From: Bolinopsis microptera | Lineage: Eukaryota > Ctenophora > Tentaculata > Lobata > Bolinopsidae | DNA length: 64,000 bases | Reading direction: 5' to 3' | NCBI RefSeq assembly: GCF_026151205.1 | Contig: NC_087078.1 | Coordinates: 5,535,675-5,599,674, forward strand | Part shown: positions 60,120 to 64,000 of the stretch, in pieces | Layout: every line of letters starts with the position of its first letter | Position numbering within the stretch: position 1 is the first letter of the stretch | Position numbers and translations under genes: made by a program | Notes under the pieces: model-generated | The model's input: the letters and a program-made list of their open reading frames with translations, nothing else | Databases searched by the model: none | Told to the model about the DNA's origin: nothing

Positions 60120-63100
60120 ATGGTTGTGTGGCAAGCAGTTCTGCTGTTGTGTGACTGTTTTGCAGTCGGGATATCAACAGGTAAGGGACCAGAATTAATT
60201 CGATTCACCGTTAAAATTAATGAAAATTCCGGAGAATGGTTGCTTGTGTGTAATTAAGGTTACTTTGAGGGGGGGGGGGGCTTACTTACGTCAAAATGTT
60301 AGCGCAATTTCTACAGAGTCATTCTATTGAGGGTTATTACTTCGCAAGATCATTAGACTTATTCAGATTTCAGAAGCATTAAGACTCTCAACAAACTTGT
60401 AATCTACATTTCAGTCGAATCAGGTCAAGAACTGATTGTCGACAGATCGGAATCATTCAATCATTATAACAGATATGTAGCGGCTAATGCACATGACGGG
60501 GACTACAACACTTTATACAGTGTTAAAGATGGTGAAGTGGCTGGAAACTTTCTGAAGTTGTATCTCACGCAGCAGTACAATATCGGACAAGTTAAGATGA
60601 CCGTCAGAAAAGACTGCTGTAAAGAGAGAATTGTGAATACAGAGGTGTTCGTTTATTCTACTTTGCAAGGAGAGCAAATAGTCATGAGCTGCGGTAAAAT
60701 TACCGGTGAGCAGTCGAGGTTTCTCGATAATTTGGAGATAATTACTTTCTGAACTTGTTTGGCCTATTTTTTTTTTGGCCCGGAGTATGCTCTAGGAATA
60801 AGAAGCATCCCATCATTTTTATACAAATTTGTATTATTATCACAGCGGAGAGACCCCCTGGTAACAAAGATATTGAGGCACGGACATATACTCTGGACTG
60901 TGATGGGGCGATAGGAGATATGGTGTATTTGACAGACACGGATTACAAACTTGCTGAAGGCCACAATTTTGTGGAAGTTAAGATTTATGGTCTTGGTAAG
61001 CGATACATCATAAATAAATAAATAAGGTACATAAAAGCTCAAATATACTAGCAGAAACCCGTGTTTGTCAAGATAAAATAATATTTATTTATTTTGTGCT
61101 TTTGACACCACTTGGGGGTACAAATTTCAGGACCTAAAGTTCTTATTTCTTGGCCAATTTTTATTTCTTCATACTTTACTGGTCAAAAGACAATAAAAAC
61201 ATTCGAATCAACCAAAAAAGTTTCGATGGTATAGGAACGGTTTTCGTTAAAAGTTGCGTTAAAGTTGATTTCGTGGTGTCAGTAAAACGGTAACAGATAT
61301 ATCATATCGTCTCGCTTTATATATACTAGTAGGAACCACCCGTCTAACCCTTAAGTGGAGTCAAACCTCAAGAGACTAAAATAATTATTACCTATTTAAT
61401 TCGCGTTTTTGACACCACGTCTTTGGGGTCCAAATTTTGGGCACTAAAATTCATATTCCTTGGCCAATTTTTTATTTTTTCGTGCTGATTTAAAGGCCAT
61501 TAAAGCATTTGAACCTGTCAAAAAAGTTTAAGTTGTATTATATATATATATCTTTTACGGTTATTGAGGAAAGTCGTGTTACAGTTGATGCCGTGGTGTC
61601 AGTAAAATGGTACGGATAAATATATTATATACATATACGTATATATCACCTCACTTTATATATGGGTAATATATAATATGTATATACTATATATTATATA
61701 TTATACAAAATGAAACGACCGGTTGAGTCAGACAAATGTTTCAATCATGATACAAAACCATGATATCATCAGTGACAACTGAGGTATAGGAACTAAAATC
61801 AAAATTACAAAGCTAAAAATTAACATAAACATTCACTCGTGAAACAATACTAGGGGTTAGATATATGAGTCATTAGATTATAAAAGGAATTTCCGTTTAT
61901 GGCGGCATTTTGTGAGGATTTCCGTCCTGGAGTTAAGTAAGTGTGGGTCAGAGGATCGAAGTAAGATTTCTAATTTCTCAGACGTGCACAGATCGCAGCT
62001 GTTCTGGCCGGCTCTGTATCCGTGTCCACGTCTGATTATTTTCCATTCGATCCTGAATTCTAACCCACGGTCTTTGAAGGACCAGATCTTCTCCGACAGT
62101 TTGGTTCTATTTCGGTACCGCTCCAGGCGAAATGATGACGTGTGCCCGTTGTACCGGTCCTTGAATGTGCCCTCCGTCATTCCGATGTAATGGTGCTTCT
62201 CATTTTCCGTACGGAGGGTCGCCATGTATACCACAGACTTCGATAGGCACTTTCCGTCTAATGGGCAGGAGTTCCTGGAGCGGCAGTTGCACTGCCGTGT
62301 GGTGGGTTCCTGGGTTTCCTGGTGCTGACGAAGCAACTGCTTGTTCCGGGATTTTATGAGGCATTCCATGTTTTTCATACAGCTGTATGAGACTTTTACA
62401 CTGTTCCGGTTCAAGACGCCAACCACAATTATTATATATTATATATATTTATTGCATCCTTTTTTCAAGTTAACAATAACTGTACTACTTTCAATCAGAG
62501 TCATTAGAGTCATTTCTTCGTCTCGTGAATTTAGTGATAGCTAATTTAGTTATAATTGAGAACAAGATAGTCGCTCATACAACTAACATATCATCTGCTT
62601 CAGAGCTTTGTCCTGCTGGAAGTTACAATGGAGAAGGGACATGTGGTCCCTGTGCAGACGGTACTATCAGCACAGCTGGGTCTACAAATTGTGCGGCTTG
62701 TCAGGAGGGGACTCAGGCGAATATAGCAAATACTGTATGTGGTGAGTATTTTTGAAATATTCCTGCAATTCATAACTTGGAGTGCGAATACTTGTTTGAT
62801 ATTTATATTTTACCTGCCATAAACTAAGAAATAAATAACCATGTTCCAGAGCCCTGTGGAGATGGACAGTACAGAAGTTTGGACATAACTAAATGTGCTA
62901 CATGTGAGGACGGGTTTGTACCAAACTCTGCTAAATCCGCTTGTGGTGAGTCAGAAATATTCAAAATATTCAAGGATTTTATGATTTATCGGTCGGAGAG
63001 TTCTAATTTTTGCCTCAATTTCATGTTCAATAAATTACAAGGATTTAGGATTCACATCGTCAAGCCCAATGACTCCAACACGGGACAGCCATGCTGTTAG

Positions 63101-63923
63101 TTGAGTTGCCATGGTACTTTGATTAGAAATTTGCACTTGCAATTTCATCTGAATGACAAATTAAATATCAAATTAAATATCTCTATTTTATACAATATTC
63201 AGATGAGTGCAAAGAAGGAACATACAGGAGCTCAGGAATGGCAAATTGTGCGAGCTGTGATGTTGGAAAAATACCAAACTCTGATAAAACTGCTTGTGGT
63301 GAGTTACTTATTCAGTGCAGAAGAATATTTTCTTTTCATGAATTTATATTTAGTGATAGCTCATACAATTGACATAATATATCAGAATCTGTTTCAATTT
63401 GAGTTAATATATATTCATTCAGCTTAACATTAACAGTCGTTGTGAAAACAATCAAAAACCCAATCAACCTTCTTCTAACCCCAGTCACCTGCGAAGCTGG
63501 AAAGTATCGAACACAGAGTATGTTAACTTGTGAAGTTTGTCCAGTGAACAAATACAGTTCACAACCTGGGTCAGCATACTGTTCAACCTGCCCACTAGGA
63601 AAAGTTTCAAACACAGACAGGACTTCTTGTGGTGAGAAACTTTTTTATTCTGTTTTTTTAAAACAATTTAGTCCATCTTTGATTACTTGCTTCTAATTTG
63701 AAAAATAAAGACAAACAGTGATATTGAATTATTCACCTGTTTTCAAAATTTACATTTCCGTAAATTAATATTATTTTAGATGTTTGCCCTGCTGGAACGT
63801 ACAAGAGCTCAGGAATGAACTCATGTGATCCCTGTGCAAACGGTGCTATCAGTACAGCTGGGTCTAGAGAGTGTTCTGCTTGTCGAGTGGGGACTCAGGC
63901 GAATATAGCAAAAACTGAATGTG
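60120..63923 (+). CDS. Secreted F5/8-type (fucolectin-like) domain plus GCC2/GCC3 Cys-rich repeats; continues past the window
   Basis: Eight exons: 60120-60180 (signal peptide MVVWQAVLLLCDCFAVG), 60415-60705, 60846-60995, 62604-62741, 62850-62945, 63202-63298, 63485-63631, 63780-63923. All introns are phase 1. Exons 2-3 form an F5/8-type-C-like module (AANAHDGDYNTLYSV, FLKLYLTQQYNIGQVKMTV, ending FVEVKIYGLG), most like fucolectin/tachylectin-4 domains. Each later exon is one Cys-rich repeat of the ephrin-receptor-like GCC2/GCC3 type (CPAGSYNGEGTCGPCADG; CEAGKYRTQSMLTCEVCP). The last donor (GTGAGT at 63924) shows that more exons follow. It probably encodes an extracellular lectin-like or receptor protein. 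Intron 3 contains a PLE fragment. Confidence 0.8.
61085..61670. repeat. Diverged tandem duplication of ~300 bp
   Basis: 61085-61350 and 61391-61670 share in order TTTTGACACCAC, TTCTTGGCCAATTTT (TTCCTTGGCCAATTTTT in the second), CAAAAAAGTTT, and GTGGTGTCAGTAAAA. Moderate divergence. It lies in intron 3 of the F5/8 gene. Confidence 0.7.
61722..61779 (-). ncRNA. Hammerhead ribozyme motif (PLE-associated)
   Basis: On the minus strand: stem I 5' arm GTTGTCA, core CTGATGA (61772-61766), a stem-loop ATCATG...CATGAT (stem II), GAAAC (61742-61738), a tiny stem III/loop ATTT, the cleavage triplet GTC (61733-61731), and stem I 3' arm TGACTCAAC. Stem I pairs as GTCA/TGAC, a TC bulge, then GTT/AAC. The first stem-II pair would be a U-U mismatch, otherwise the layout is canonical. 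Very short stem III is typical of retroelement hammerheads. Confidence 0.75.
61878..62426 (-). pseudogene. Penelope-like element, C-terminal GIY-YIG fragment
   Basis: A minus-strand ORF of up to 182 codons. It contains QCNCRSRNSCPLDGKCLSKS (Cys cluster), VVYMATL and HHYIGMTEGTFKDRYNGH (GIY-YIG core with its Arg), a later LSEKIWSF and a Glu in CTSEKLEILL, ending KCRHKRKFLL. No RT is attached, so it is 5' truncated. Here the nuclease is at the C-terminus, i.e. canonical order, so this is a different PLE lineage from 49205-53235. The hammerhead motif lies ~100 bp downstream in its 3'UTR, and AT-rich microsatellites flank both sides. Confidence 0.75.
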
Positions 63924-64000
63924 GTGAGTTCAAAAAAGTATGGTAAAATTTATCAGATTATTGATCAATAAACTTAATGGATTTGTATTTTGTACAAAGT

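Overview
This is a eukaryotic, intron-containing, AT-rich animal genomic window. Genes have short introns with GT..AG ends. The families are metazoan: TIMP, STIM, LOTUS/Tudor germ-granule proteins, SRCR and LDLa modules, a 7TM receptor, thyroglobulin type-1, and F5/8-type and GCC2/GCC3 Cys-rich modules. Dense LINEs, Penelope-like elements (PLEs), a MULE and many small foldback repeats suggest an invertebrate, and a cnidarian (perhaps hydrozoan) seems most likely. That placement is inference; nothing here fixes the species.

Layout. 142-862: a foldback element capped by G/C homopolymers. 896-1727 (+): a two-exon TIMP. 2431-5932 (-): nine exons of a LOTUS-Tudor protein. 6370-7488 (-): an HSL-type alpha/beta hydrolase. 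9474-10625 (-): a secreted PAN/beta-trefoil/CCP protein. 11546-16226 (-): a seven-exon RRM-LOTUS-LOTUS gene whose last intron holds a ~1.1 kb, 34-bp minisatellite built from its own splice donor. 16.2-24 kb: repeat-rich, with LINE scraps, MITEs, a tRNA-like SINE candidate and duplicated non-coding units. 24001-25470 (-): a secreted 14-residue-repeat coiled-coil protein whose last exon runs into a transposable element. 26.9-28.1 kb: LINE and MULE fragments. 30372-36270 (+): a nearly complete LINE whose ORF1 carries an AlkB-like dioxygenase, a coiled coil and an SGNH hydrolase. 37673-45015 (+): a seven-exon SRCR-LDLa-7TM receptor. 45689-46063 (+): a thyroglobulin type-1 exon. 47335-49009 (-): the C-terminal half of STIM, with a Penelope-like element of permuted (Naiad-like) domain order at 49205-53235. 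55.6-57.9 kb: a 5'-truncated LINE with target-site duplication. 60120 to the window end (+): an F5/8-like plus GCC2/GCC3 repeat gene, with a PLE fragment and a hammerhead ribozyme motif in its third intron.

How it fits together. The two LOTUS genes may be related or originally one germ-granule (piRNA/nuage) locus. The host genes otherwise look unrelated. The main story is the interplay of genes and repeats: introns of STIM, the receptor and the F5/8 gene host retroelements, a minisatellite amplifies a splice donor, and a GC-rich element supplies a C-terminus. Exon joins were checked by hand for reading phase; where a total is an integer number of codons this is stated.
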